NCBI RefSeq assembly: GCF_008831285.2
Contig: NC_045146.1
Coordinates: forward strand, 11,168,972 to 11,232,971
Direction of reading: 5' to 3'
DNA from: Nymphaea colorata
Lineage: Eukaryota > Streptophyta > Magnoliopsida > Nymphaeales > Nymphaeaceae
Length of the DNA: 64,000 nucleotides
Shown in pieces: positions 1 through 10,915 of this stretch (position 1 is the first letter of the stretch; the number at the start of each line of letters is the position of its first letter). Position numbers and translations under genes: made by a program. The notes beneath the pieces are model-generated. The model did no database searches. It had not been told where the DNA came from and worked only from the letters and a program-made list of their open reading frames with translations.

Positions 1-890
1 CTTGGCTGTTGATGACTTCAAGTTTCTAGTTATAAGAAATGTGACCGCTTATATTGCCGCGCTTTCGTAGGATTCCAACGTTCATATTGCATCCTCCAAT
101 CCATAGAAGGGTGAAGTATTCTCTTTGTTCTTCCTTTTTTTTGTCACTGATCATGGCCAGATATGCCAGTAGTTAAGGTTTTCTAGTTTTCTAGATGGTG
201 GGCGACTTGCACGATTTCAGTAACCATTTCATCGATGTGCAGGATCTCAGACTTAGGTTGGGTCCTCTAATCTGTTGCATTTCTTCGGTGAGTCTTCTAT
301 ACTGACTTCTTTTGTTTCTGATGATTCTAAACTGCATTTTCTTACTAGCCATAGTAATAGACGTATGGTATTTGCTAGAACTGCTAGTTGCTCGTAGTAA
401 TAACAACATACATTTTCTTACTAGCACAGTAATAACAGCATACATTTTCTTATCTCTGTTTTTTGGTTTGGCAATGATAAAAAAGGGCTTTCTCTCCAAA
501 ACAACTCCTGCATTAATGGTAAGTTTTGCAGAACTACTAGTTGCTGCCTTGCTTTGATTCTCAACATAATTAGCCTAACCAAGAGCTCTTCGCATTGATG
601 CAGTGTTGTAAAATAGAACTAGACCTTATTTAGAAGGTTATATTTCTTACTTTAACTGACAAATGACATATTTATTGCAGTTAAAGCAAACTCAGTTGGA
701 TATTGAATTGCTTGACGATTACAAGTGTGAGCTAGATGTATTCTTAGTATGGTGTGAAAGAGAAATTCATATGTACTACTGACTCAACTAGAACACATAT
801 TTAGTGGTCAAGTTAAACCATATATCTTTAGTGGTTTAATCAATATTTTATTTTTATTTTTTATACATGCAATTTATGGATTCTATAACA
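1..890. other. AT-rich spacer, no gene recognised
   Basis: I see no recognisable coding region. The short open frames near 190-560 have no domain, no similarity I can name, and amino-acid composition typical of AT-rich noncoding DNA. Two short near-repeats containing 'cattttcttactag' occur near 335 and 410. The stretch lies upstream of a decayed hAT transposase and could hold its lost 5' end, but I found no terminal inverted repeat here. Confidence 0.5.
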
Positions 891-894
891 TTTG

Positions 895-2941
895 GTGCCA
901 ATGCTTTTAGTTTTGTCTCCGCTAACAATATAGAAGCTGACATGATTCATACGAAAGCCAAGTGACTAAGATCAGCTATATGGAAGGAGTTTAGCAAGAT
1001 AATAAACAAATCATGTATTCAATGTGCTATTTGTCAATACTGTAAAGTATCTATGGATTGCAATAGTAAGATGAGCATCACATGTTTAAAGAATCATTTA
1101 AAAGTATGTCCTAAAATGCCTAACTTAAAATTAGGCCAACAACGTCTGGCCATTGGAGAAAAGACTAATGATGAAAAATGTACTATTGGTACTTTCAAGT
1201 TTGATTCAAATAAAAGCTAACTTGATTTAGCCAATATGATTATTCTTCATGAATATCCATTTTGTATAGTTGGTCGTTCAGACTTTCAAAAGTTTATTAA
1301 AGGATTACAATCACAGTTTAAGATATTGTCACGTAACACTGTCGGATCAAATTGTATATACATTTATAAAGATGAAATGACAAAATTATGTAATATTTTA
1401 GAGAAAACTAATGAGAGGATTAATCTCACATCTGACATGTGGACTTCGTCTTGTCAGAAACGTTGTTATTTATGTTTGACTGCACATTATATTGATAATA
1501 GTTGGAAAATAAAAATGAAAGTTCTCAACTTTGTTGAAACACATCATAGAGGAGAAAAACTTGCATCAGTCATCAAAGATTGTTTACTAAAATGGAAGAT
1601 TGATCGCAAGTTATTTTCAATTACATTAGATAATTGTTCGACAAATGACATCATGGTTACAAAATTGATAGAGTGGCTTTTTGAAAAGGATGCACTTGTT
1701 TGTAATGAATTTTTTTTTCAAGTTAGATGTGCTGCTCATATCTTAATTTGGTTGTACAAGATGGTGTGAAAGAAATAAGTGATGTTATTGACAAGATTAG
1801 AGAAAACATAAAACAAATTAAGGCATCTCCAGCTCGATGTGAAATTTTTGATCGAGCAGTGCGTCATGTCAAAGTTACTTGTGAGAAAAAGTTATGTCTT
1901 GATGTTCCAACTAGATGGAACTCAACATTTCTTTTGCTTGATGTAGCTTTACAATATAAAGAATCTTTTGGTTGTTTTCAAGAATTTGATCGTCACTATC
2001 ATTTGACACCAACTAAGGACGAGTGGAAGAAGACTACTATTATTGATAATAGTTTAAAAATATTTTATGATGCTACTAATGCCATTTCTGCAGTCAAGTG
2101 TCCAACTTCTAGTATCTTCCTCAAAGAGTTTTGTGAGATAAAGATGAAAATTGAAAAAATGTGTTCAAGTTCAAATATTTGTCTTTCAAATATGGCAGTA
2201 AGGATGAAAACAAAGTTTGACAAATATTGAGATATATGCAATTTAATCGTAGCAATTGCAGTAGTATTTGATTCTCATTATAAGATGAAAATAATTGAGT
2301 TTTATTGTATGCAATTTTATAAAGATGAAACATATGAATATGTCTCTACAATTAAAAACTACCTTTTTGATCTTTAGCTACTTATGCATTAAAGACACTC
2401 TCTACTGGTGCTGGTTATATTGTTGATGTTGATAAGGATAATGATGCATTTAGCTTTACTTCTTTCATTAAATTTTCTTCTAAGCCTAGAACAAGTGGAC
2501 TAAATGACTTTTTTGAAGAATCATCACAAAACCAACGTACACAATCATATTTGGAGTTGTATTTGGAAGAGCTCATTTACCTAAAAAACAATCCAATTGA
2601 CATTTTAACAAGGTGGAACGTCAATGCACCTAAATACCTTGTGTTATCTAAAATGGTATGTGATATTTTGACTATTCCTATATCAATTGTTGCATCAGAG
2701 TCAACATTTAGTACATGTAGAGTATTCTTGATTTAGATTAGGTACAAAAACCCTGGAGGCTCTGATTTGTGCGTAAGATTGGTTGCGAGATTAGGCTGAA
2801 GGAAATTTACTTATTATTAATGCTTTTAAAATATTTTTGTGTTGCTTATTTTATTTTGTTGTTAGATGATTCCAATTTGCCTACAACTTTACCTGAAGAG
2901 GAAGCACCATTTGCATCTGCATATATTGAAATTGAATCATA
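895..2941 (+). pseudogene. hAT-superfamily transposase (BED-finger type), decayed
   Basis: Relic of a hAT DNA transposase, the enzyme that cuts and pastes hAT elements. A BED zinc finger lies at about 965-1,115, with CAIC, a second cysteine and a later H-x(4)-C pair. The RNase H-like catalytic region spans about 1,236-2,390: 'NLTSDMWTS', 'TLDNCSTND', then 'FQVRCAAHI' and 'LNLVVQDGVKEI'. The latter two are in different frames, so one base is missing near 1,741. The region continues with 'KFDKY', followed by a stop where a Trp is usual (2,228), and 'VVFDSHYKMK'. The hAT dimerisation domain is at 2,551-2,736 ('DILTRWNVNAPKYLVLSKM', 'ASESTFST'), then 'LEALICA', a stop and 'DWLR' near 2,757-2,790. 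An acidic tail ending in a stop at about 2,941 may be a last exon. Several frameshifts and stops make it non-functional. Family assignment is firm; the limits of the gene are approximate. Confidence 0.88.
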
Positions 2942-3316
2942 AATTAGAGGTGCATATTCTTTTGTACTTATCTGTTTTCATTACATTAATTAAAACCTAC
3001 AGTTATGTGTGTTTAAGATGTTTATTTAATTAAAATTTTCATTTGAATAATGCAAATTAATTTGATAGAATTATCCTCAGGACCTTAATATAGTATCAAC
3101 ATGGTTGAAGTATATATTCCAATAGAAAGATCATATCCATTGTGGCAAATGGAGGCATTGAAAGAAAAATTTTGCAAGCTTGGACTATATGGCAATTTTT
3201 TTTATTACTGAAGTTGTCAAGGATGACTCGTCTAGTCTCTTGTTGCATCAACGAATAACGACCAAGTACAATTTTTGAAAATTTAAATTTGCATGGTCTA
3301 GAGAATGAAGTTTGAT

Positions 3317-3376
3317 ATATATATATATATATAGACAGACACACACACACTTGCTCTCTCTCTCTTTCTCTTTTAA
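3317..3376. repeat. Compound microsatellite (AT)n-(AC)n-(CT)n
   Basis: A run of 'atat', then 'gacagacacacacac', then 'ctctctctctct' is read directly. It sits in otherwise featureless AT-rich DNA between the hAT transposase relic and the repeat at 3,460. Nothing else is recognisable in 2,942-3,459. Confidence 0.9.
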
Positions 3377-3459
3377 TAAGCATGGCAATTATCACCATTC
3401 AAGTTTGAGCTAGTATGATGTTAAGATTGGGTTTCATAGTTCATTTACTGTTTACTATA

Positions 3460-3796
3460 TATTTTTCGTACATAAATCGGATTTGGATCAGATTTACACA
3501 TGACTTAAAAGTTATAAATCAGATTCGGATATAACTTAAAAGTTAGATTCATATATCATTTAAAAGTTGGATTCAGATCGGATTAGGATATAACTTAAAA
3601 TTCGGATTCGGATCAGATTCAAGTATAACTTAAAAATTGGATTCGGATATTAGATTTTAAAGTTGGATTCGAATATGGTATAAAATTGTTTTCATCCAAA
3701 TTCGAATCCTAATTTGAATCCGAATATATGAATATCTAAAAAATCAGATATGGTAAAAAGTATATTCGATTCAAATCCGTTCCATTTCCATCCCTA
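3460..3796. repeat. Degenerate ~38-bp tandem repeats ending in a hAT-like terminus
   Basis: About six imperfect copies of a unit built from 'ggattcggat' and 'ataacttaaaa' run from roughly 3,475 to 3,690. After this the sequence switches to the opposite orientation ('ttcgaatcc', 'gaatccgaatat') and ends in 'tttccatccctat'. Ends of the form TAGGGATG...CATCCCTA occur on some plant hAT elements, and the mirror form 'tagggatgtcaa' is present at 28,670. I infer that position 3,796 may be the right end of the hAT element whose transposase lies upstream. No matching left end was found, so this stays tentative. Confidence 0.45.
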
Positions 3797-4327
3797 TATG
3801 GACGGAATACGGCAATACAATGTTCAAAAATTATGAGAACGTCTCCCTTCATAATATAAAATGGATGAAGAATAACAAAAGGAGGGGGGTGGGGGAGAGG
3901 GAGAGAGAGAGAGAGAAAGAGAGATGGTTACCTAAAAAAGGCTGGAAGACGCTGCTGAAATCTGACGTTGAGAACTTGTGAACATGAGAACGAGGGCTGA
4001 AAACCACTGCTGCAGAGTCAAAAGATTGGGAACTCGTGAACAGGAGAACGAGGGAAAGAATTTTGGTTTTCAGTCATTGTTTAGGTTAAGGGCCTTTTGT
4101 ATTTTTAGGCAGTAAAGAAGGGCTCTTTGGTAGTCTCTGGTTGAATAGTTTTTTCCGTCAACCACCGTTACGAAGGTGGTGGTTTGTGACTAATGAGCAA
4201 AAGTTGAGAGCCACTTAACAAGTTAAGGATGAATTTGATATAGGCTCAAAATATGTGTAATTTTTTCTTATTTATTTTTTTTGGTTGCCCAGCGAAGTGA
4301 TCTCTCTTTCTTCCAACAGACAGTGTC
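3797..4327. other. Spacer with purine-rich GA tract
   Basis: This stretch holds a GA-rich low-complexity tract at about 3,881-3,924. It also has a short imperfect duplication containing 'gaacttgtgaac'/'aactcgtgaac' and 'gagaacgaggg' near 3,970 and 4,030. No gene is recognised. Confidence 0.6.
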
Positions 4328-4335
4328 AGCGCGGT

Positions 4336-4507
4336 CAGGGGCGGAGCCAGGATTTTTTCTAAGGTCGGGCCAAGACTATTCGCGGGCCGGGCCAAGAGGA
4401 GCGATCGGTCGGGCCAAACTAAAAAAATTTGATTTTTTCAATGTAAAAAAAAAAAATTTCCTGCGCTCATCCGAGCCATGGCCCGGGCAGCCCCCCCTCT
4501 GCCCCTG
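4336..4507. mobile_element. 172-bp non-autonomous hAT-type MITE
   Basis: The left end reads 'caggggcggagcc'. The right end, reverse-complemented, reads 'caggggcagaggg', so the terminal inverted repeats match at 10 of the first 11 bases. The flanks are an exact 8-bp duplication 'agcgcggt' (4,328-4,335 and 4,508-4,515), the length made by hAT transposases. The element is too short to encode protein. An open frame running through it is fortuitous. Confidence 0.85.
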
Positions 4508-4515
4508 AGCGCGGT

Positions 4516-6050
4516 AGATTGCTTCGCCCTCTGTCTGGACCTACTCACTTTTTTTTTCTTCTGATTTATTTTCTTTCACCATTTTTGGTTACAGATATTA
4601 CACAAAGTCGCCGCACAGAAGTACAGATTGACTATGGCGGCTCAAGCAAAGAAATACAACAAGCAGAGAGAAATCAATTGTGAAAAGGAAAGGAGGGGGT
4701 ACAGTCTGTTCAACAAACAACCTAAAATAGAGATGTTCTTGCTCTTCCTCTCCCTTGTTGTATTTAGTGTTGTGGCCTCTACTGCTGATTTCCTCTTCTT
4801 TTTCCTTTTTTCAAAGGGATGCTGCACTATTATTGATGTCAGTAGACTAAGATAATAAAGGCCTTCTGCTGTGCAGAAAGTCTCTGTTCATAACTGGGCG
4901 CCTCCTGTTTTAACTAGAACACACTCGAGCATGTGCAGGAAGTGCCAACAATAGTTTATATTTGTTTGGTTGTTTGTCTTTCATTTTCTGTACTTCAGAT
5001 TTCATTAAGTCTACCAGAACTCTCGATTCACCAAAAAGGCACTGCCGTTACTAATAAAGGCAAAACACAACAAAGGAAAACAACAGATGTGTATATGCAC
5101 GGTACTAAAATAAACTTTCAGTCTAACTTAGGGGAGCGAGAAGCGCTTATGTTAAGTCTGTTTATGCTATTTCTCTTTATTGATTTCCTATATATGTAAT
5201 GGACTATAGGATGATTTTCGTGCACATTAAGGAAACGCAAACGCTGTAAATGTATATACTTGTGCGGAACGTTCTATATTAATCTGAAATAGTAGGCATA
5301 CACAAGCTTTTGATGGCATCAAGCAGATTTATGTACTGCTACATCTAACACGTTTCAGACGTTAAAAATAAGTCTATCAAGTGCATTTAGTTTTCTGTTT
5401 TCTTCAATTTCTAGCATGCTAGATAGCCTATCAATATACTGAAACCTACTTACTTGTTTCGGATGGGGTAGATCTCCTAGTCTCTTATACCACTGTTGGA
5501 TTTACTGCAGCAGAAGAATCGTGCTAACCCTTGAACCCCCTCAGCACGTTCACCAGTGGAGTCCCCAGATTGTGAACACTAATGGCAGAAGCAGTAAAAG
5601 TAGCAGAGAGTGGCAGAAGCCGTAGAGCAAGAGAACAAGGGAGAGAGAAAGTAGAATGGCGAGCTGCGTTACAGGTTTGCTTCTATGAGGCAAATGCAAG
5701 GGTATTCTGCTGATGAACCCTAATGAAGAGGTTGTTGGGCTATTAATGCGAGCCTTATATGATTTCCTGCAAGCCCCGTATGCTGTAAATGAAAACTGCT
5801 GCATTTTGAAATGTAGTTTGCAATGTTCATCTCGTAACTGCGAATGGGCATCACTGAATGTGGGAGAGAAGAGAACGACTAGTATTGTGTTCTTCCTTGA
5901 TTTGTTTACTAATATGAGGCTCTCTCTCTCTCTCTCTCTAGTTATTTTTGGCAACCTTTTTTACGTCTTTCCCCACCTATTTCTGATCTGTTCTTCCCAC
6001 TTTTCACAAAAAAAGGAAAAATGTTTCAGCCAACGCTAATTCTCTTGTTT
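4516..6050. other. Spacer, no gene recognised; (CT)n at 5,920-5,939
   Basis: The open frames here (for example 4,628-4,855, 4,933-5,199 and 5,550-6,039 on either strand) show no domain or known motif and overlap one another on opposite strands. A CT dinucleotide run is at 5,920-5,939. The frame at 4,628 has a hydrophobic stretch but is Phe- and Leu-rich in a way explained by T-rich sequence. I do not call any of them. Confidence 0.5.
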
Positions 6051-6054
6051 GCAA

Positions 6055-6215
6055 TGAATTGGCCGATTCACTTTGAATCGGCTCACTGAAACATGATTTG
6101 ACCGATTCTGCCAAAAATCAGTTGATTTTGAAGAACCTTTGAATCGCCCTTGTATTGAATTGTAAGGGTGGCGATTCGAATCATGATTCAGACCAATATT
6201 AACAACACTGTTACA
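6055..6215. repeat. GATTC/GAATC-rich inverted-repeat segment
   Basis: The segment has many 'gattc' and 'gaatc' words in both orientations, including a small hairpin with 8-bp arms 'gccgattc'/'gaatcggc' (6,062-6,069 and 6,075-6,082) and a palindrome 'gaatcatgattc' near 6,177. It looks like the interior of a small repeat or MITE, but I could not define its ends. Confidence 0.4.
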
Positions 6216-6731
6216 AAGTACTCCAAGAGGCTTTTTGATTCGTGTTCCATGGGATTGGATGGACATGAAGTCATATTCTCCACAATATTGTTTTGTCCTA
6301 ATAGACAAAACAATTCATGTCCGCTATTTAATGAAATTAATTAGGACAGGAGCACAGTGTTCGTTCTATCAGGCGTTTGATTCGCATAGGATATGTTTGT
6401 TTGTTTTGTTTATTCCGTTTTGTGTTTGATTCATGCAGAACATGTTTCTATTTCTTTCCATTATGTCCAACATTTATGTTGTTAGGGGGATCTATATCAG
6501 TGACTAGCAGCACTGCTATAGGCATGATATGAGGTTTTTTATTTCTTTTGGAAACCTTACATGAACTTGATGGTCGCTCAAAAGCGTCATATGAACCCAA
6601 CAATAAAAACGCAGCAAACAAAATAACGCAAGAAGGTAAGTTGCCATAGATGAAGGTCACCTTCAAGCAGGGGTGGAGTCAGGGAGCTGGCAGGTGATTT
6701 CTAATTTTTGCTTATTATGAACATAGGTACC
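6216..6731. other. Spacer, no gene recognised
   Basis: This is AT-rich sequence with no supported gene. 'caggggtggag' at 6,668 resembles a hAT-type end, but no 8-bp target duplication pairs it with the right end at 7,396, unlike the end at 6,740. Confidence 0.5.
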
Positions 6732-6739
6732 GTCAGGAT

Positions 6740-7396
6740 CACTGGCAGAGAGAGACAAGTTTTCTGGAGGGGGCACCCATTCATAGATTTTCACATACCA
6801 AGGGGCACTCACATATAGAACAAAGCAAATATTTAAAGATATTAATGTAAAAATAAACAAACATAGAGGGATGTTTGGCAAAGCTTTGATCTCCTCAGTC
6901 CTCAAGTGCGATTAGATCGCCAAACAAAAATCCTTCATAAATTAGACAAATTTGAAAACTGAAATTCATTACAGGAAAATCCTATAGGTTAAGTGCTACT
7001 GCTATCAGATTCCCCGCTTCTTCTTAATTTTCCACTAATAGTTAAGAAAAGAAACAAAAAAGCAGGAGCTAGGAGCAGCAGAGGCGGAGGAGACAGAAGC
7101 GATTAAATGCCAGACTCTCGGACATTTACCCCGCGGCCTGTCGCCAGCGATTTCGGTGTTGGCTTAGAATTCTCGAAAATCCCTGAACGAGATGCTTGCA
7201 GTAACCTCGCATGGAGGCTAGAGCATAACAGAAAGCGGGCTGGAGGCAGAGGAAAACGGTGGGGCGCGACCCAATTCTGACATGGCAACTGTCAAAACAT
7301 GCCTTGAAGCTCTGCATGTGAAGCTCCTTTTCACATGGAGCTTTATTGGGCTGGCGTGGGCCTCTGCCCACGCCAGCCCACGTAGCTCCGCTACTG
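6740..7396. mobile_element. 657-bp non-autonomous hAT-type element
   Basis: The left end is 'cactggcagag' and the right end, reverse-complemented, is 'cagtagcggag' (8 of 11 bases alike). Both resemble the ends of the MITE at 4,336. An exact 8-bp duplication 'gtcaggat' flanks it at 6,732-6,739 and 7,397-7,404. The interior shows no transposase. Overlapping frames at 7,103-7,371 and 7,282-7,545 have no recognisable domain. A perfect hairpin lies just inside the right end. Confidence 0.72.
7347..7380. repeat. Perfect 15-bp hairpin near the right end of the hAT-type element
   Basis: Arms 'tgggctggcgtgggc' (7,347-7,361) and 'gcccacgccagccca' (7,366-7,380) are perfectly complementary around a 4-base loop 'ctct'. 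The hairpin is GC-rich, unlike its surroundings, and lies 16 bp from the terminus. Confidence 0.9.
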
Positions 7397-7548
7397 GTCA
7401 GGATCCTTTGATTAGGGAGAGTGAGAATTCAGAAACAAGAGAGTCATATCATAAGAAACCAAGTTTTTTATACAGCTCTTTGTATGTAATGTCGGATGTA
7501 GACCCTACTACCAATATACATATTTACTTTAATGTCCACCCGTAGTGT

Positions 7549-7880
7549 CTGTCATTATCTCACTGTCATGATCTCATACCTATAGTGTCTGAGATAATGA
7601 CAGAGAATGGTATGAGATAATGATTATGGAATGAGATAAATAAAAGAGGTACGAGATAATGACATATGTATGAGATAACATTAAATGAAAGTATAAAATA
7701 ATGTTAAACAGAGGTATGGGATAACGTTAAAAAGGTATGAGATAATGTATATAAGATAACAAAAGAGATATGAGATAATGACAGATGTATGAGATAACAC
7801 TTAACAAATGTATGAGATAATGTATATGAGACAATTAAAGAGATATGAGATAATGACATATGTATGAGACAATGTAATGA
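7549..7880. repeat. Degenerate 'tatgagataatg' tandem array
   Basis: More than ten variants of 'tatgagataatg' or 'tatgagataaca', spaced 15-35 bp apart, run to about 7,875. The left edge is a perfect 14-bp inverted repeat, 'ctgtcattatctca' (7,549-7,562) and 'tgagataatgacag' (7,590-7,603), so the array starts with a change of orientation. There is no coding potential. Confidence 0.85.
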
Positions 7881-9237
7881 GCGGGACAAAAAAAGTGAAA
7901 TGTCTTTTTGCTGCTCAAAAGGGTATATTAGTTATAACGATATGCATATACGGACTGACAAGTTTTACCTATATCCATTCTCAAAATCTTTTTCTTGTAG
8001 TTTTCTTTTTTGTCCCTACACAAAGTTTTTTATTTGCATTAATCATGTGTATTTTTTCTCATTATTAAAAAAATTCATGCACGCACGACATATATAACCA
8101 ACTTTGGTTCTATAAATCATCATCACCGCAACATTAGCATCTTTTCTTCTTTGTCAGGCAACGCTTAGGTCGTCTATGTGATAATCTAGCCCTCGGGGAA
8201 AGATTGGCACCGGCAAATGGATGTAGATGGCTGAGAGCAGATTGCTTCGTATCGAAGCAGCTCTTTGCAAGCCCCAAGACCCACTGAAGCAATCATCCGT
8301 TGACAGCAGCAATCACAATGTGAGAACGCTGAATTCTCATGCAAAAGTGCATATCCTCATCTATAGAGGAGAACAAAATGAAAACATTTAATTATCAATG
8401 TGCGTAGAATAGACTTCATACCGAACGAAGGCAAAAGTTTATATTACAAATTTGAAAGTAGTTTCAATATTTAGGGATGCTGATAAATTATGACAAAATT
8501 GATTTTTATGATTTTCTATGCTATTTAACTCCTGCTTTGTCCTTATGCTAAGATAAACATGGATCCCAATAGGGAACCAATATGTCGCTTTGTATAGATG
8601 AGACTGTATACTCTTTGGGATAAACTTGACTTATTTATGTTTTTCTTTCTTTTCTTTCTTTGGTGTAATTCCCAAACATGCATACCTTATGATAGTAGCT
8701 TTACAAAGATTCTATTTATAAGGTTAAAATGAAAAAAAAAATTGGTCATCCAGTACTACCTAGATGAGGTTCCAAGGTTCCTTATTCCTACTACCTCTAG
8801 GGTCCTGAGCTACGTTGGGGCTTGGGTGGGCAGCAGACGAGCGCACCCTACATTTAATGGCCCAATAAACTAGTTCATGATGTTAACTGAATTTGAATGT
8901 AAGAATGCATTGACCATACATGATTACATAGAAATCATTCATTCCAACCATAACATTCATCTAAATTTCTCATTTTATTTATAAAATTGTTATAAGCATT
9001 TTTATGAAAAAAGAAATGTTTTTGAAAGAATGAGGTCAATATTGGGTCATTATTTGAGTTTCGATCTTGATGAAGTCAACAAATGAGAAATTAAAACGTT
9101 AGATCTTGAGAAAAAAATATTCGAAAGAATGAAAAAAGAAAATACTTTAATATGAGAGAAATAGGGAGAAAGAGAGAGAAAAGAGATTTTGAAATCACAA
9201 AATAAAATATTAAAAAAAAGAGAGATATACGTCTGTG

Positions 9238-9244
<7 letters not shown>
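7881..9244. other. Spacer, no gene recognised
   Basis: This is AT-rich DNA with T-rich low-complexity near 8,640-8,665 and an A/G-rich stretch from about 9,110. The open frames near 7,864-8,097 are Phe-rich and have no domain. Confidence 0.5.

Positions 9245-9320
<76 letters not shown>
9245..9320. repeat. (AT)n microsatellite, about 76 bp
   Basis: The run of alternating AT is nearly perfect. It is followed by GA-rich simple sequence (about 9,360-9,420) and shorter AT runs near 9,426 and 9,520. Confidence 0.95.
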
Positions 9321-9324
<4 letters not shown>

Positions 9325-10699
9325 ACTTGCGAAAAAGAAGTATTAAATCGAATGGAAGGGAGTAGAAGATTTTAGAAAGAAAGAGAGAGAGAGATTTTAG
9401 AAAGAGAGAGAGAAAAAGTGGAACACATATATATATTCATTTATATATATGAAAATTTGTAAAAGAGTATGTTAAATCATAAAGAAAGAATGTCAAAGTG
9501 AGAGTTATGTGCACACATACATATATAACGTATATATACACATATGCCTTAATAAGAGTTGAAATCAAAAGATAACTTAAAAATATCTGACTTCGATTTT
9601 TCTATGTAGGCCGGAAAAGAACTTGAGCTCATGAAAGAGCTTAGACTAAGTTTCCAAGGTCTCATTAAAGTGGGCTCTTACTTTTGAAAATCTTTTCGAA
9701 AACATGATTCTAAATATTTTTATATGTGAACATAAAACCATTATTATTTTGTTTATTATAAGAAAGTCTGTTTCTCCCACAATTGAGTATGGAAGAAAAT
9801 CAAATACACATGAAAAGGAGAGCAACATAATAAAACACTTATTGGGGTTCCTAATTGGGTGATTAAGAGAAAACTAGTCGTGAAAATGTCATGAAGATGC
9901 AGTTTAATATGTACATATTCGTGAAGGGCTTTTCCGGTTTGAACAAATCCTAACCTCAAAATCACCATAATAATGAAGAGAGATCTCAACCCAAACACTC
10001 ATTCTCACCATTCATTTTTTCATCAATTAATAAAAATTAATCTATCATGCATGAACATCACCTTAGATATAAACAATCAACAAAGCAAAATAATAAACAT
10101 ATTTTAGAAATAAATGAAGAAATTAAATTTATTTTGTCTTGCTCATGTTCTTGGTGCACTCAAGAGTAGCACTTGACTCTGAATAGGAAATCTTTAGAGC
10201 TTTCTTGCACGGCATAGGAAGGTTGCAAAAGGAAATGAAAATAAATGAAAACAAGAAGAGGATTACATACCTAAAATATAGATGATATTAGGAATGAGTC
10301 TCCTCATTTGAATGACCTTAGGGTCGCATTGCATGAAACTCTAAGATAATGAAGATATCCCACCAAGAGATTTCCTGGTGTTCCCTTGAAGAGTTTGAAC
10401 TTGGAGAAGCTTGCTCTCAAGGTTGGAGAAGAAGAAGAAGAAGAAAAGAAGAGAAAAACGAAAAGAGAGAACTAAAGAAAAATCTAGATTTTCAAGTGAG
10501 AAAGCACTAGAGGTTGGTTCATGCCTAAGAGAGAAAATTGTGAAGGTATTTATAGAGAGTTTTGGAACCAAAATTCAAAATTTGATTTTTTTTTAAATTT
10601 AACTGCATTTTCATGTAAATTCCAAGTATCTTTGAATAATTTTTATTTTTTTAAAATAGGTTTTGACCAAGTGAGATTGGCCATTAGCCCTGCAAATAC
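9321..10699. other. Spacer, no gene recognised; GAA-rich stretch
   Basis: No supported gene. A run of 'gaagaagaagaagaag' at about 10,428-10,445 and A/G-rich DNA to about 10,500 produce Glu/Lys-rich frames, which I treat as low-complexity. The layout (GAA run, then 'tatttatagag', then GC-rich DNA) would fit the noncoding end of an LTR retroelement, but no paired LTR is visible. Confidence 0.4.
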
Positions 10700-10915
10700 T
10701 GTTTTGGGGTGTGGGTAGGGCTAATGCCACCCAACGATGCCATAACCACCCCCGTGGTTTTAGCTAAGAAAGGGGCCCTGCGCAGCGGGCAGGCCCTATC
10801 TCGGCTCACAGTGCACAGCAGTGCAAGATGCGTGAATGCCCGCTCGCGTGACCGCACGGTGGGCAATTGTGCGCCAGTGCTCTGGCGCACCGGCCGCAAC
10901 GAGTTCACATGAAGA
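10700..10915. repeat. GC-rich island with 9-bp hairpin
   Basis: This GC-rich block stands out from its AT-rich surroundings. It holds a hairpin with arms 'gtgcgccag' (10,869-10,877) and 'ctggcgcac' (10,882-10,890) around the loop 'tgct'. Frames on both strands (10,684-11,022 minus, 10,709-10,912 plus) reflect high GC rather than a recognised protein. Its origin is unknown. Confidence 0.5.

Noticed and set aside
1-3796. Calling a complete hAT element around the transposase relic
   Set aside because: A candidate right end exists at 3,796, but no 'tagggatg' left end is present upstream.
4628-4855. 75-residue frame with a hydrophobic stretch
   Set aside because: The opposite strand is open over the same stretch, there is no recognised motif, and the Phe run comes from T-rich DNA.
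6668-7396. Alternative left end 'caggggtggag' at 6,668 for the hAT-type element
   Set aside because: No 8-bp flanking duplication matches the right end, whereas the start at 6,740 has an exact one.
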